Of a DNA stretch of 64,000 nucleotides, positions 16,239 through 26,400 are shown piece by piece. Position 1 is the first letter of the stretch, and every line of letters starts with the position of its first letter. Position numbers and translations under genes: made by a program. The notes beneath the pieces were generated by a model, which worked only from the letters and a program-made list of their open reading frames with translations, was not told the origin of the DNA and did no database searches. Location: assembly GCA_027492795.1 (NCBI GenBank), contig JAPUEB010000025.1, forward strand, positions 1-64,000. Reading direction: 5' to 3'. This stretch comes from Chryseobacterium sp. Lineage in GTDB: Bacteria; Bacteroidota; Bacteroidia; Flavobacteriales; Weeksellaceae.

Positions 16239-18197
16239 ATGCTCTCAGTTCAAGGTCTCGGTCTTCATCACGCAGGAAATTATCTTTTTCGCGACGTTAA
16301 TTTCACCATCAAAAAAGCCGACAAAATTGGTTTGGTTGGAAAAAACGGTGCCGGAAAATCAACACTTTTGAAAATTCTTTCAGGAGAAATTAATTTCTTT
16401 GAAGGAAATGTCGTTCCTGAAGGCAACATCACCATTGGTTTTTTGAAGCAGGACTTAGATTTTGTGAAAGGCAGAACCGTTTGGGAAGAAACAATGCAGG
16501 CTTTTGAGCAGATTAATTTGTGGAAAAATGAACTGGAAGAAGTCAATCATCAACTCGCCACCAGAACCGATTACGAAAGCGATGATTACCACAATCTCAT
16601 TCATAAAATGACCGATTTGAACGACCTTTTGCATCATCACGACGCCTACAATCTCGAAGGAGATATGGAAAAAGTGTTGCTCGGTTTAGGTTTCAAAGCG
16701 GATGATTTTGATAAAATTACCGATACATTTTCCGGCGGTTGGCGAATGAGAATTGAATTAGCGAAATTACTTTTACAAAATAACGATTTGCTTCTCCTCG
16801 ATGAACCGACGAACCATTTGGATATGGAAAGTATCATTTGGCTCGAAAATTTTTTGAAAGATTATACTGGAGCAATCGTTCTCGTTTCCCACGACAAACA
16901 GTTTATGACGGCCGTTTGCAACCGAACTTTCGATGTGAATAACAGAAAAGTGGACGATTACAAAGCCAACTACACCAAATATTTGGAATTACGAGCCGAA
17001 AGACGCGAAAAACTGGAACAGGCGAAGAAAAATCAGGATACGGAAATCAAGCAGATGGAAGATAATATCAACCGTTTCCGGGCTTCTGCAACCAAAGCGA
17101 GTTTCGCACAATCTTTAATTAAAAAATTAGAAAAAATTGAACGAATTGAATTGGATAACGAAGATGTTTCCAAGTTCAATATTCGTTTTGTGCAGTCCGT
17201 TGTTCCTGGAAAAGTGATTTTTGAGGCTGAAAATTTAGGAAAATCCTACGGAAATAAAAAAGTGTTTGATGAGGTAGATTTCTTCGTAGAACGCGGCGAC
17301 AGAATTGCGTTGCTCGGACAAAACGGACAGGGAAAAACGACGTTAGCGAAGATTTTAACAGGACAAATCAAGGATTTTTCTGGTGATTGGAAATTAGGTC
17401 ATAACGTGAACATCGGATATTTCGCACAAAATCAGGAAGAGGTTTTAACCCCCGGAAAAACCGTACTTCAGGAAGCGGAAGACGCCGCAACTGAAGAAAC
17501 CAGACCTCGCGTTCGCGATTTGTTGGGAAGTTTCCTTTTTTCCGGTGAAGATGTTCAGAAAAAAACGCAGGTTCTGTCCGGAGGTGAACGTAATCGTTTG
17601 GCTTTGTGTAAATTATTGCTTCGTCCGTTCAATACGTTGATTATGGACGAACCGACCAATCACTTAGATATTCAGTCGAAAGAAATCATCAAACTGGCTT
17701 TAAATAAATTTGAAGGAACTTTAATCGTTATTTCCCACGACCGTGAATTTTTACAAGGATTAGCCGATAAAATCTTCGAATTCCGTGATGGAAAAATGAA
17801 GGAATTCCTCGGAAATATTGATGAATATTTGGAATACCGACAGAAAGAAAGCATTCGAGAAATTTCTGCGGAGAAAGCGAAGTTAGACGAAAAGGCGAAG
17901 GAAAAGGATGAGGAAAAGGTTGAGGATGAGGAAAAGGTAGAGGTTGAAACAAAACCAGAAAACCAGCAACCAGCAACCAGCAACCAGTTTCTTACAAAAG
18001 AGCAAAAGCAACTTCAAAACAAGTTGAAAAAAACCGAAGAAAAAATTGCAGATTACGAAAAGGAAATCGCCAGTTTGGAAGAAATTTTCGGGAAAATAAA
18101 CCCAACAGAAAACGAACTCGCGAAATACGAGCAGCTGAAAAAAGAATTGGATGAAACGATGTTGCAGTGGGAAGAAATCGCTGAACAAATGGAGTGA
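16239..18197 (+). CDS. ABC-F family ATPase (Uup-like)
   Basis: 652 residues from ATG 16239; the frame is open from 16110 but the upstream part is repeat sequence. Soluble twin-ATPase protein with no transmembrane segments: Walker A GKNGAGKST and GQNGQGKTT, signatures SGGWRMR and SGGERNR, Walker B LLLLDEPTNHLD and LIMDEPTNHLD. The two halves are joined by the charged linker typical of ABC-F. The C-terminal coiled coil (about 590-652) after an acidic stretch resembles Uup. ABC-F proteins act on the ribosome in translation or antibiotic protection. A heptanucleotide array lies inside the reading frame at residues about 575-583. Confidence 0.92.
   Translation: MLSVQGLGLHHAGNYLFRDVNFTIKKADKIGLVGKNGAGKSTLLKILSGEINFFEGNVVPEGNITIGFLKQDLDFVKGRTVWEETMQAFEQINLWKNELEEVNHQLATRTDYESDDYHNLIHKMTDLNDLLHHHDAYNLEGDMEKVLLGLGFKADDFDKITDTFSGGWRMRIELAKLLLQNNDLLLLDEPTNHLDMESIIWLENFLKDYTGAIVLVSHDKQFMTAVCNRTFDVNNRKVDDYKANYTKYLELRAERREKLEQAKKNQDTEIKQMEDNINRFRASATKASFAQSLIKKLEKIERIELDNEDVSKFNIRFVQSVVPGKVIFEAENLGKSYGNKKVFDEVDFFVERGDRIALLGQNGQGKTTLAKILTGQIKDFSGDWKLGHNVNIGYFAQNQEEVLTPGKTVLQEAEDAATEETRPRVRDLLGSFLFSGEDVQKKTQVLSGGERNRLALCKLLLRPFNTLIMDEPTNHLDIQSKEIIKLALNKFEGTLIVISHDREFLQGLADKIFEFRDGKMKEFLGNIDEYLEYRQKESIREISAEKAKLDEKAKEKDEEKVEDEEKVEVETKPENQQPATSNQFLTKEQKQLQNKLKKTEEKIADYEKEIASLEEIFGKINPTENELAKYEQLKKELDETMLQWEEIAEQME
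17961..17988 (+). repeat. In-frame-disrupting heptad array in the ABC-F gene
   Basis: AACCAGC three times followed by AACCAGT, encoding NQQPATSNQ across all three codon phases. Because 7 is not a multiple of 3, loss or gain of one unit would shift the frame and remove the C-terminal coiled coil while leaving both ATPase domains. Confidence 0.9.
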
Positions 18198-18566
18198 ATT
18201 AGGACTACGCAAGGAATTTAAACCACAAAAGTCACAAAAGATTTTAATTTCTATTAGAAAATTGTGCTTCGTTTTAAAGAAGAAATAAGTTCTATTGAAG
18301 CTCTTTTTTAACGACTTAGGAGTTTTTTGCGTTAATAAAAATTGAAATTTCTTTTGGACAAAACTCGTAAATGATTACAAAATTAAAAATTTCCAATGTT
18401 TGAGTGGCGGCAAAAATCTTTTTAAATAGAAAAATCTTGTTTCCGCCCGAGTTTGGAAACCGACGGTTCATCGAAACCATTAAAAATAACTAAAAAAATC
18501 CAAGTCTTGAAATCACAGATTCGTCGATTCCATTAAAAGATTAAATATTAGAGAGACAATTTTTGG
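18198..18566. other. Intergenic region with hairpins, no gene
   Basis: About 370 bp without a supported ORF. It holds a possible hairpin with GGCGG/CCGCC arms (about 18403-18452) and two similar blocks ending CCATTAAAA near 18462-18486 and 18519-18541. I looked for a cobalamin riboswitch because a TonB receptor follows, and found no B12 box. Confidence 0.5.
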
Positions 18567-18590
18567 TTCTTTTGTTTCAAGACAAAAGAA
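18567..18590. promoter_or_regulatory. Inverted repeat upstream of the metal-uptake operon
   Basis: TTCTTTTGT (18567-18575) and ACAAAAGAA (18582-18590) form a 9-bp perfect inverted repeat with a 6-bp centre, directly upstream of the -7 element at 18610. Position fits an operator, possibly for a metal-sensing repressor (inference). Confidence 0.45.
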
Positions 18591-18609
18591 CTTAATAAAA
18601 AAACATTAC

Positions 18610-18617
18610 TATCTTTG
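18610..18617 (+). promoter_or_regulatory. Candidate -7 element (TATCTTTG)
   Basis: Exact TAnnTTTG match that ends 5 bp before the ATG at 18623. Transcription would then start at or near the start codon, giving a nearly leaderless mRNA. Confidence 0.4.
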
Positions 18618-18622
18618 CAAAA

Positions 18623-18976
18623 ATGAAGTTTCTGCACACCAAAAAATCCATTTTATCCACACTTTTATTGGGTGTGTATATTTTTGTGGCTTTTGTTGCG
18701 GCAAATCTTCACCATCACGGAAGTGGTTTGGTTTTTAAAGATTTTCAGTTTAAAAATTCTGAAAACTCGGTTAAAACTTCGCATCATCAGAAAGAATTTA
18801 CCGACTGTCTTTCTTGTCACATAGTCCACGACGGGAAAAATCTTGTTCCACAGGAATTTTCATTTCAAACATTTACCGAAACTTACTTCCAGAAGCAGGT
18901 TTTCGCCTACAAACAGCGATTTTCTTCGCTTACCATTCATACGCTCCAACTTCGGGGACCTCCATTTTTTATTTAG
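18623..18976 (+). CDS. DUF2946-like periplasmic His/Cys protein (probable metal handling)
   Basis: 117 residues. One N-terminal hydrophobic helix (about 10-27) as anchor or signal. Potential metal ligands are HHH at 30-32, HH at 54-55, and the cluster CLSCHIVH (C62, C65, H66, H69). It ends with RGPP (111-114), a tail like the conserved R-x-PP tail of DUF2946 proteins that accompany copper-related genes. A TonB receptor follows on the same strand, so I infer a helper in outer-membrane metal acquisition. CLSCH also fits the c-type haem motif CxxCH; one short motif cannot decide. Confidence 0.6.
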   Translation: MKFLHTKKSILSTLLLGVYIFVAFVAANLHHHGSGLVFKDFQFKNSENSVKTSHHQKEFTDCLSCHIVHDGKNLVPQEFSFQTFTETYFQKQVFAYKQRFSSLTIHTLQLRGPPFFI

Positions 18977-19163
18977 AATTTATAGAGCTATTTGAAATTT
19001 AGGGCAATCCTCCAGCGACAAGTCGCAAGAGGTTAACATTGTGTCGCGCTCCGCGCGAACCAGTATTTCGTTAATTTTTGCCGTAACTTCAAAAAAGCGC
19101 CTCTCTTGCTCATCATTTTTGAGCTCAGTTTTTATCTAAAATTCATTCTAAATAAATTTTAAA

Positions 19164-21533
19164 ATGTCCACCAAAAAAATCATAATTTTTGTTGCACTGT
19201 TTTTTGCAACCCCTTTATTATTAGCACAATATTCACTTTCGGGAACGGTTTTCGACGAAGACACCCAACTTCCTTTGAAAAACTATTCCGTCTCATTAGC
19301 CGACCTCAAAAAAAATACAACTTCAAACGAGGAAGGAAAATATATTTTTGAAAACCTAAAAGCCGGAAAATACTTCTTGGAGATTTCAAAATCGGGTTAC
19401 AGTTCGCTGTTGATTTCAGTGGATGTGGAAAATAATACGATTGCCGATTTTCATCTTCAAAAATCTGCGAAAGAAATTGATGAAGTGGTGGTAACGGCGG
19501 TTTCCAGAGCTTCGGAACTGAAGAAAATCCCTATTGTCATTAAATCTGTAGATCAGGTTATTTTAAATCAAAACGCGTCCACAAATATCATTGACGGACT
19601 GAAAAACATTCCGGGAGTTAATCAAATTTCGTCCGGAGCAGCCATTTCTAAGCCTGTAATTCGTGGTTTGGGATACAATCGAGTGATTACTTTGGTGGAT
19701 GGAATAAAACAGGAAGGTCAACAATGGGGCGATGAACACGGTATAGAAATCGATGATTTTTCCGTAAAAAAAGTGGAAATCGTAAAAGGACCGGGAAGTT
19801 TGATGTATGGTTCCGACGGAATTGCGGGAGTTTTGAATTTTATTTCGCAAAAAGCACCTTCGCAAGGGAAAATTGAAAATCAGTTTACTACACAGTTTCA
19901 AACCAATAATAATTTGATTGCCAATTCATTATCCAGCAACGGGAACATCAACGGATTTATTTGGGAAGGAAGATTTACCAACAAATTGGCGGGAAATTAT
20001 CAAAACAAATACGATGGAAAGGTTTACAATTCAGGTTTTAAGGAAATTGACGGGAATTTAATGCTCGGAATCAACAAAAACTGGGGACATTCTTACCTCG
20101 ATTTCAGTACCTACAACAACACGATAGGAATTGTAGAAGGCGAAAGAAATGCTAATGGAAACTTTATTTACAAAAATAATGTAGGTGAAGAAGTTACCGC
20201 CACAAACAAAGATTTGAAAGGCTATAACATTGGTTTTCCGCATCAGAAAATCAATCATTTAAGGCTCACTTCCAACAATTATTTTCTTGTAGGAAACGGA
20301 ACGATTAATGCTGATTTTGCCTTTCAGAACAACAAAAGAAGAGAGTTTGGCGACGCAAAAAATCCTAATAATACCGAACTTTTTTTCGATTTGAACACCT
20401 TTAATTACAACGTAAGATATAATTTGAAAGAAACCAAAAACTGGGAAACTTCTTTCGGAGTTGGCGGAATGCGACAAACCAATACCAATCGAGGTTTGGA
20501 AGCCTTAATTCCTGATTATTCGTTTTTGGATTTGGGCGTTTTTGTGTTTTCGCAGAAGAAATTTAGTAATCAACTTACATTTGCAGGAGGTTTGCGATTT
20601 GATAACCGAAACGTGGATTCCAAAGAAATGTTGGAAGGTTCCGAAGTGAAATTTTCAAAATTCAACAAAAATTACAACGGAATTTCGGGAAGTTTGGGAT
20701 TGTCTTATCAATTGGACAAATCTTCTACCTTAAAACTGAATTTATCAAGAGGTTTCCGCGCACCGAATATCGCAGAATTGACTTCAAACGGCGTTCACGA
20801 GGGAACTTTTCGTTACGAAATTGGTGACCAAAATTTGAAATCGGAAACCAGTCACCAAATCGATTTGGCGTATTTTTTAAATTCCGACCATATTACTTTT
20901 GAATTAACACCTTTCGTAAACTTTATTTCCAACTATATTTTTACCGAAAAAATGCAGGATGCAAACGGAAACGATGTCATTATGAATCCTGAAAATCCGG
21001 TTCCTGCGTTTCGTTTTACACAAGGAAATGCGCAACTTTTGGGAGGCGAAATCTTCATCGATATTCATCCGCATCCGTTTGATTGGCTGCATTTGGAAAA
21101 TTCATTCTCTTTTGTAAGCGCAACACAAAGCAATCGCCCTGAAAATGAGAAATTTCTGCCATTTATTCCCGCTCCGAAATACAGAGGTGAAATTAAAACA
21201 CAGTTTGATGAAATTTCAAAAGGTATTACCAATTTTTACGCTAAATTTTCTTTAGACCATTATTTCCGTCAAAATAATATTTACAGCGCTTACAATACGG
21301 AAACTGCAACACCATCTTACACGCTTTTGGGAGCAGGAATTGGAGCAGACATTGCAGCTTTTGGGAAAAAAGATTTCTTCAATCTCTTTATCAGTGGAGA
21401 AAATTTGGGGAATGTTGCTTATCAAAACCATTTGAGCCGATTAAAGTATGCTCCCGAAAATTTGGAGACGGGAAGAACCGGAGTGTATAATATGGGAAGA
21501 AATTTCAGCGTGAAACTGGTGATGAATTTTTAG
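19164..21533 (+). CDS. TonB-dependent outer-membrane receptor (probable metal or chelate uptake)
   Basis: 789 residues. Signal peptide to about residue 22 (ATPLLLAQ), then a carboxypeptidase-regulatory-like domain (YSLSGTVFDEDTQLPLKNYS, about 23-105), the plug (IDEVVVTAVSRASELKKIP ... VEIVKGPGSLMYGSDGIAGV) and a 22-strand-type barrel ending in an aromatic-rich strand (NFSVKLVMNF). The TonB box region is near IDEVVVTA. The upstream His/Cys-rich protein suggests transition metal as substrate, but siderophore or haem cannot be excluded. The gap before it carries small GC-rich hairpins (e.g. TCGCGC/GCGCGA at 19044-19058). Confidence 0.9.
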   Translation: MSTKKIIIFVALFFATPLLLAQYSLSGTVFDEDTQLPLKNYSVSLADLKKNTTSNEEGKYIFENLKAGKYFLEISKSGYSSLLISVDVENNTIADFHLQKSAKEIDEVVVTAVSRASELKKIPIVIKSVDQVILNQNASTNIIDGLKNIPGVNQISSGAAISKPVIRGLGYNRVITLVDGIKQEGQQWGDEHGIEIDDFSVKKVEIVKGPGSLMYGSDGIAGVLNFISQKAPSQGKIENQFTTQFQTNNNLIANSLSSNGNINGFIWEGRFTNKLAGNYQNKYDGKVYNSGFKEIDGNLMLGINKNWGHSYLDFSTYNNTIGIVEGERNANGNFIYKNNVGEEVTATNKDLKGYNIGFPHQKINHLRLTSNNYFLVGNGTINADFAFQNNKRREFGDAKNPNNTELFFDLNTFNYNVRYNLKETKNWETSFGVGGMRQTNTNRGLEALIPDYSFLDLGVFVFSQKKFSNQLTFAGGLRFDNRNVDSKEMLEGSEVKFSKFNKNYNGISGSLGLSYQLDKSSTLKLNLSRGFRAPNIAELTSNGVHEGTFRYEIGDQNLKSETSHQIDLAYFLNSDHITFELTPFVNFISNYIFTEKMQDANGNDVIMNPENPVPAFRFTQGNAQLLGGEIFIDIHPHPFDWLHLENSFSFVSATQSNRPENEKFLPFIPAPKYRGEIKTQFDEISKGITNFYAKFSLDHYFRQNNIYSAYNTETATPSYTLLGAGIGADIAAFGKKDFFNLFISGENLGNVAYQNHLSRLKYAPENLETGRTGVYNMGRNFSVKLVMNF

Positions 21534-21928
21534 AATTTTTGTTTTTTTATTTCACAAAGTTCACGAAGATATTTTCACGAAGTTCACAAAGATTTTGTTC
21601 ACAAAGGCGCAATGCTTCATTAAGCCAAGCGCTTTTTTGCTTATGCCATAATGAAATTTATTTTAGTCCAATTATATGCTGAATAAATGCATTTGTTTTT
21701 CAGCAAATTGGAAAATAATTTATGCCACGAATGCACGAATGAATTTATATTCGTGCATTCGTGGCATTTTTGAATCACATAAAACCTATCAATTGGCTTG
21801 TTTTATATTTGTGTGTGCTATTACAAAAAAATTTTGTGGACTTTGTGCAAAACTTTGGGTTCTTTGTGTTCCAAAATCACACTAATTTTTTGAAATGAAG
21901 TGAAACCGAGATTTTGAAAAAAAATCAC
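21534..21928. other. Intergenic region rich in repeated motifs
   Basis: About 395 bp with no gene. It contains repeated CACAAAGTTCACGAAG-like words (21548-21610), a block CACAAAGGCGCAATGCTT that resembles the repeats near 59.1 kb, and a perfect 19-bp hairpin (21722-21767). Confidence 0.6.
21722..21771. repeat. Interspersed hairpin repeat, copy 1
   Basis: Perfect 19-bp inverted repeat, arms ATGCCACGAATGCACGAAT (21722-21740) and its complement (21749-21767), loop GAATTTAT, followed by T4. The same arm sequence recurs after fhs at 42483, so this is a repeated element that may also act as a terminator. Confidence 0.85.
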
Positions 21929-21936
21929 TACTTTTG
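21929..21936 (+). promoter_or_regulatory. Candidate -7 element (TACTTTTG) for tig
   Basis: Exact TAnnTTTG match 24 bp before the tig ATG; no convincing -33 box. Confidence 0.45.
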
Positions 21937-21959
21937 CAACTCTAAAATTTGAAACAAAA

Positions 21960-23294
21960 ATGAACGTTACCGCACAAAACCACGATGACGTAAGTGCATT
22001 ACTTACAGTAACTATAGACAGGGCAGATTATAAAGACAACGTAGAAAAACAACTGCACAATTTCGCTAAAAACGCACAAGTTCCAGGATTCAGAAAAGGA
22101 AAAGTGCCAATGAGCATGGTGAAAAGACAGTATGAAGCAGGAATTGCATTCGAGGAAATCAACAAGCAGGTTTCAGAAGCGTTGAACAAATATGTGAACG
22201 AAAACAACCTGAAATTGGTAGGACAACCAATTCCGCAGCCTGTTGACGATTTCGACCACAATAAAGAGCAGTTGTCTGTATCTTTCGAGGTAGGTTACGA
22301 GCCAAATATCACGATTGACCTTGCAAAATATTCAGCTCCTTATTATAAAGTAGAAGCGAGCGACAAGGAAATCAACCAATCTGTAGAAAATATGCAGAAG
22401 CGTTTCGCAGAGCAGGTTCCGCAGGATAAAATAGGAAAAGATTCTCATGTTGCGCTTCAGGTTTCTCAAATTGTGGAGGAAGGAGCAGAAGGAGAACACA
22501 ATCATCCTCCGAAAAATGTTACCATTAATGCTGATAACAAGGAGGCTTTCCAATTGGTAAAATCTTTGAAAATGGATGAATCTATAAAGGTTTCTAAAGC
22601 AGATTTGCAGTCGAATGAAGAATTGGCGAAGGAATTAGGCTTCAATAAAGCTGATGTAGATCACCTTCACCACGATGAATTGGAAGTTACCGTTAAAGAT
22701 TTCTACGGATTGAATAACCACGAACTGAACCAAGAACTTTTTGATAAGGTTTACGGAGAAGGAACAATTTCGTCTGAAGAAGAATTGAAAAATAAAGTAA
22801 AAACCGAACTTGACGAATATTTCCAACAAAACGCAGATATTTTCTTCGTGAACAAAGTTTTGGAACAAATTACCGAAAAAGAAGAAGTTCAGTTGCCGGA
22901 AACTTTCCTTAAAAAATGGTTGATGTTTAATAATGAGAACATCAGAACCGAAGAACAGGCTGCTGAAGTTTTGGAAGCTGAAAAAGCAACCATCAAACAC
23001 CAAATCATCGAAGGAAAATTGATGAACGACAACGAAATCAAGTTGGATTATGCCGATGTTCTTGCACAGGCGGAACAGTTGGTAAGAAACCAGTTGGCTA
23101 TCTACGGAATTCACCATTTGCCAGATGAAGAAGTGCAGAAATATGCGGTAGAAATGTTGAAAGACCAAAACCAAATTCAGCAAATTTCTTCAGAAGTTGC
23201 GATGGCAAAGTTGAAAGACGTAATCTTGGAAAAAGCTACAAAGAAAGAAACCAAAATTTCTCACGACGAGTTTTTGGAAGAAATTAAGAAGTAA
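21960..23294 (+). CDS. tig: Trigger factor (ribosome-associated chaperone)
   Basis: 444 residues. The N-terminal ribosome-binding domain carries the signature VPGFRKGKVPMSMVKRQY (around residues 41-60). The PPIase-like middle part (about 155-250) is present but diverged, as in other Bacteroidota, and the C-terminal helical cradle extends to the end. Acts on nascent chains at the ribosome exit tunnel. Monocistronic with its own -7 element and terminator. Confidence 0.95.
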   Translation: MNVTAQNHDDVSALLTVTIDRADYKDNVEKQLHNFAKNAQVPGFRKGKVPMSMVKRQYEAGIAFEEINKQVSEALNKYVNENNLKLVGQPIPQPVDDFDHNKEQLSVSFEVGYEPNITIDLAKYSAPYYKVEASDKEINQSVENMQKRFAEQVPQDKIGKDSHVALQVSQIVEEGAEGEHNHPPKNVTINADNKEAFQLVKSLKMDESIKVSKADLQSNEELAKELGFNKADVDHLHHDELEVTVKDFYGLNNHELNQELFDKVYGEGTISSEEELKNKVKTELDEYFQQNADIFFVNKVLEQITEKEEVQLPETFLKKWLMFNNENIRTEEQAAEVLEAEKATIKHQIIEGKLMNDNEIKLDYADVLAQAEQLVRNQLAIYGIHHLPDEEVQKYAVEMLKDQNQIQQISSEVAMAKLKDVILEKATKKETKISHDEFLEEIKK

Positions 23295-23315
23295 CTTTAC
23301 TTTAAAATATACTTT

Positions 23316-23345
23316 AAATCCTACAGAAATGTGGGATTTTTTTTA
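23316..23345 (+). terminator. tig terminator
   Basis: AAATCCTACA / TGTGGGATTT (one G-U pair), loop GAAA, followed by a T-run. Confidence 0.85.
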
Positions 23346-23442
23346 TTTTCTCACATTTAACAATATTTAACTATTTTATTAGTTATATTATTGGTCAGAT
23401 ATCGCAAAATCTGATTATTTTAGCAACACAATAAAAAATATT

Positions 23443-26400
23443 ATGAAGAAACTCTTGTTCTCCTTTGCACTCGTCTTTCTGATGGTTGCAAACGCATTCG
23501 CACAGAACATTCCGGTGGATCCATCCGTGAAAATCGGGACTTTGCCAAACGGAATGAAGTATTACATCAAGAAAAATGTGAAACCTGAAAAAAAGGTGGA
23601 ATTGCGACTTGCCATCAACGCAGGTTCGATTCTTGAGGATGAAAATCAGTTGGGACTTGCCCACTTTATGGAACACATGAACTTCAACGGAACCAAAAAT
23701 TTCCCTGGAAATAAGTTGGTAGATGCGTTGGAAAGTGTGGGAATTAAATTTGGACAACACCTGAACGCTTATACAAGTTTCGAGGAAACGGTTTATATGC
23801 TTCCAGTTCCTCTTGATAAGCCCGGAAATCTTGATTTAGGTTTGAAAGTAATGGAAGATTGGGCGTTCAACGCACTTTTGACGGATGAAGAAATCAACAA
23901 AGAAAGAGGAGTGGTTTTAGAAGAACTTCGCCTTGGTTTGGGAGCCGACAAAAGAATGATGGACAAATGGTTGCCGAAAATGATGTACAATTCCCAATAC
24001 GCGAAACGTCTTCCAATTGGGAAAAAGGACATTTTGGAAAATTTTAAGCCAGATGTTCTCCGTAAATTCCATAAAGATTGGTACCGTCCAGATTTGATGG
24101 CGCTTGTTGTGGTAGGAGACATCAATGTGGATGAAATTGAACAAAAAATTAAAGCAAATTTCGGAAAATACAAAAATCCAGCTTCGCCAAGAGCAAGAAC
24201 GGTTTTTGACCTTCCAAACCATAAAGAAACATTGGTTTCTATAGAAAATGATCCAGATGCAACGAGCTCCAGAGTTCAGTTTGTAATGAAAGACACCCAA
24301 AATTACACTCCTGATGTTACGGTTGCAGATTACAACAAAAGTATTGTAGATAATGTAGTTTTCACGATGATTAACAACCGTTTTAATGATTTGGTGGAAT
24401 CCAACAATCCGCCATTTACATTCGGATATGTGTATCACGGTGGAACTTGGGGAAGAACTAAAGAAGCGTTCCAAGGAATGGCGATGACGAAAGATGGCGG
24501 ACAAATGGACGCGCTGAAAGTTTTGATGGAAGAAGTAGAAAGAGCAAAACGTTTCGGATTTACCCAAAGTGAATTGGAGCGTGCAAAAACTGAAATTCTT
24601 TCCGGCTACGAAGATTCTTACAACAACCGAGACAAAACAGAAAGCAGCAGATTGGTTGGTGAATATGTGAACAATTTCTTGGAAAGCGAAGCGATTCCTG
24701 GAATTACGTGGGAATATGAGCAAAATAAAAAGTTTTTGCCAACGGTAACACTTGACCAAACCAACGGAATCCTGAAAAATTATGTAAAAGATGACAGTAG
24801 AGTTATCGTAATTACAGGCCCGAAAAAAGAAACCATCAAATATCCTACAGAAGCTGATGTTTTGAAGGTTTTTGATGATGTAAAAGTAGCAAAACTAGAG
24901 CCTCTTCAGGAAAAAGTAGCCATTGCAAATTTGGTGAAACCTTTCAAATCTACAGGAAGCATCGTAAAAACTGAAACAGATCCGAAATTGGGAACTACAA
25001 CTTTAACTTTGAGCAACGGAGCGAAAGTTACCTACAAAAAAACAGATTTCAAGGATGATGAAATTGTGTTCACCGCAAGAAGTTTGGGAGGTTCATCATT
25101 AATTTCTGATGCAGATATTTTGAAAACCCAACACGCTTTCGCAGCTTTGGCTGAAGCGGGAGTGAATGGTTTCACTCAAAATGATGTTACCCGTTATTTG
25201 GCAGGAAAACAGGTTTCTGTAAACCCGATGATTAGTTCTTTGTTTGAAGGTTTTTCTGGAAAATCCTCCAAAAAAGATTTCGGAACGATGATGGAGTTGG
25301 TTTACGCTTATTTTACAGGTCTTAATAATGACCCTGCAAGTTTCAACGCATTTAGAACGAAACAATCGGCGTTTTTGGATAATATGCTTTCTAATCCACA
25401 GTTTTATTTCATGAACGAACATGCAAAATTCATGAATGATAAAAACCCAAGATTCACCAATATTATTCCTTTAAAAGAAGATTGGGACAAAACCGATTAT
25501 AACAAAGCCTATAATATTTACAAAGAAAAATTTGCCAACGCAGGAAACTTCCATTTCTATTTCGTAGGAAATATTGATGATAATGCAATGAAGCAAATGG
25601 CGACGCAATATTTGGCAAGTCTTCCTACGACAGGAAAAACTACGACTTTCAAAGATTCTGGTTACAGACAGAAAAAAGGAGAAATCAACAGAACCTACAA
25701 AAAAGGGAAAGACCCGAAAAGTATGGTTCAGATCAATTGGTCGGGCGAAGCTCCTTACAATGAAAAAGAAGATTTGGCTTTAAGAGCTTTAGGCGGAGTT
25801 GTGAAAATTAAACTTACAGAACAGTTAAGAGAACAAGCAGGAGGTGTTTATACAACAAGTGCAAACGGCGGAATGTCCAGAGTTCCTTACAATTCTTACT
25901 ATTTCTCCATGCAGTTTCCTTGCGGACCTGAAAATGCTGATAAATTAACAAAATTGGCGCTTGGTGAAGTTCAGAAAGTAATTTCAAAAGGAGCAGAGCA
26001 AAAAGATTTGGATAAATATAAAGAAGGAGAATTTAACGATTACAAAACCAGAATGAAGGATAACAACTTCTGGCTATCCAACTTGGCTCAACCACAAATA
26101 GACGGAAGAGACAAATATGGTATCTTGAATTTTGAATCAAAAATAAAGGAAATCACTTTGAAAGACCTTCAGGATGTTGCCAAAAAATATCTTTCTAAAG
26201 ATAAAGTAATTGCTACTTTGATGCCTGAAGACGGTTGGGAAGCTGCTGCTAAAAAAGATGCTGCAACAACACCTGCCACAACTTCTGCAAATGTGGCTGC
26301 TGTTTCCGCGGTTCCAGTTGCGGTTTCAGCTGCGGCAACTCCGAATTTGACTGCTCAACAAGTAATCGACAAATATGTTGCTGCTTTAGGCGGAAAATCT

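Noticed and set aside
18198-18609. Cobalamin riboswitch upstream of the TonB receptor unit
   Set aside because: No B12-box-like sequence could be found; only short hairpins are present.
22635-23183. 182-codon minus-strand ORF inside tig
   Set aside because: Antisense shadow of trigger factor, Phe-rich and without any family pattern.
23917-24759. 280-codon minus-strand ORF inside the M16 gene
   Set aside because: Antisense to a well-supported peptidase; the translation has unusual aromatic-rich composition and no recognisable motif.
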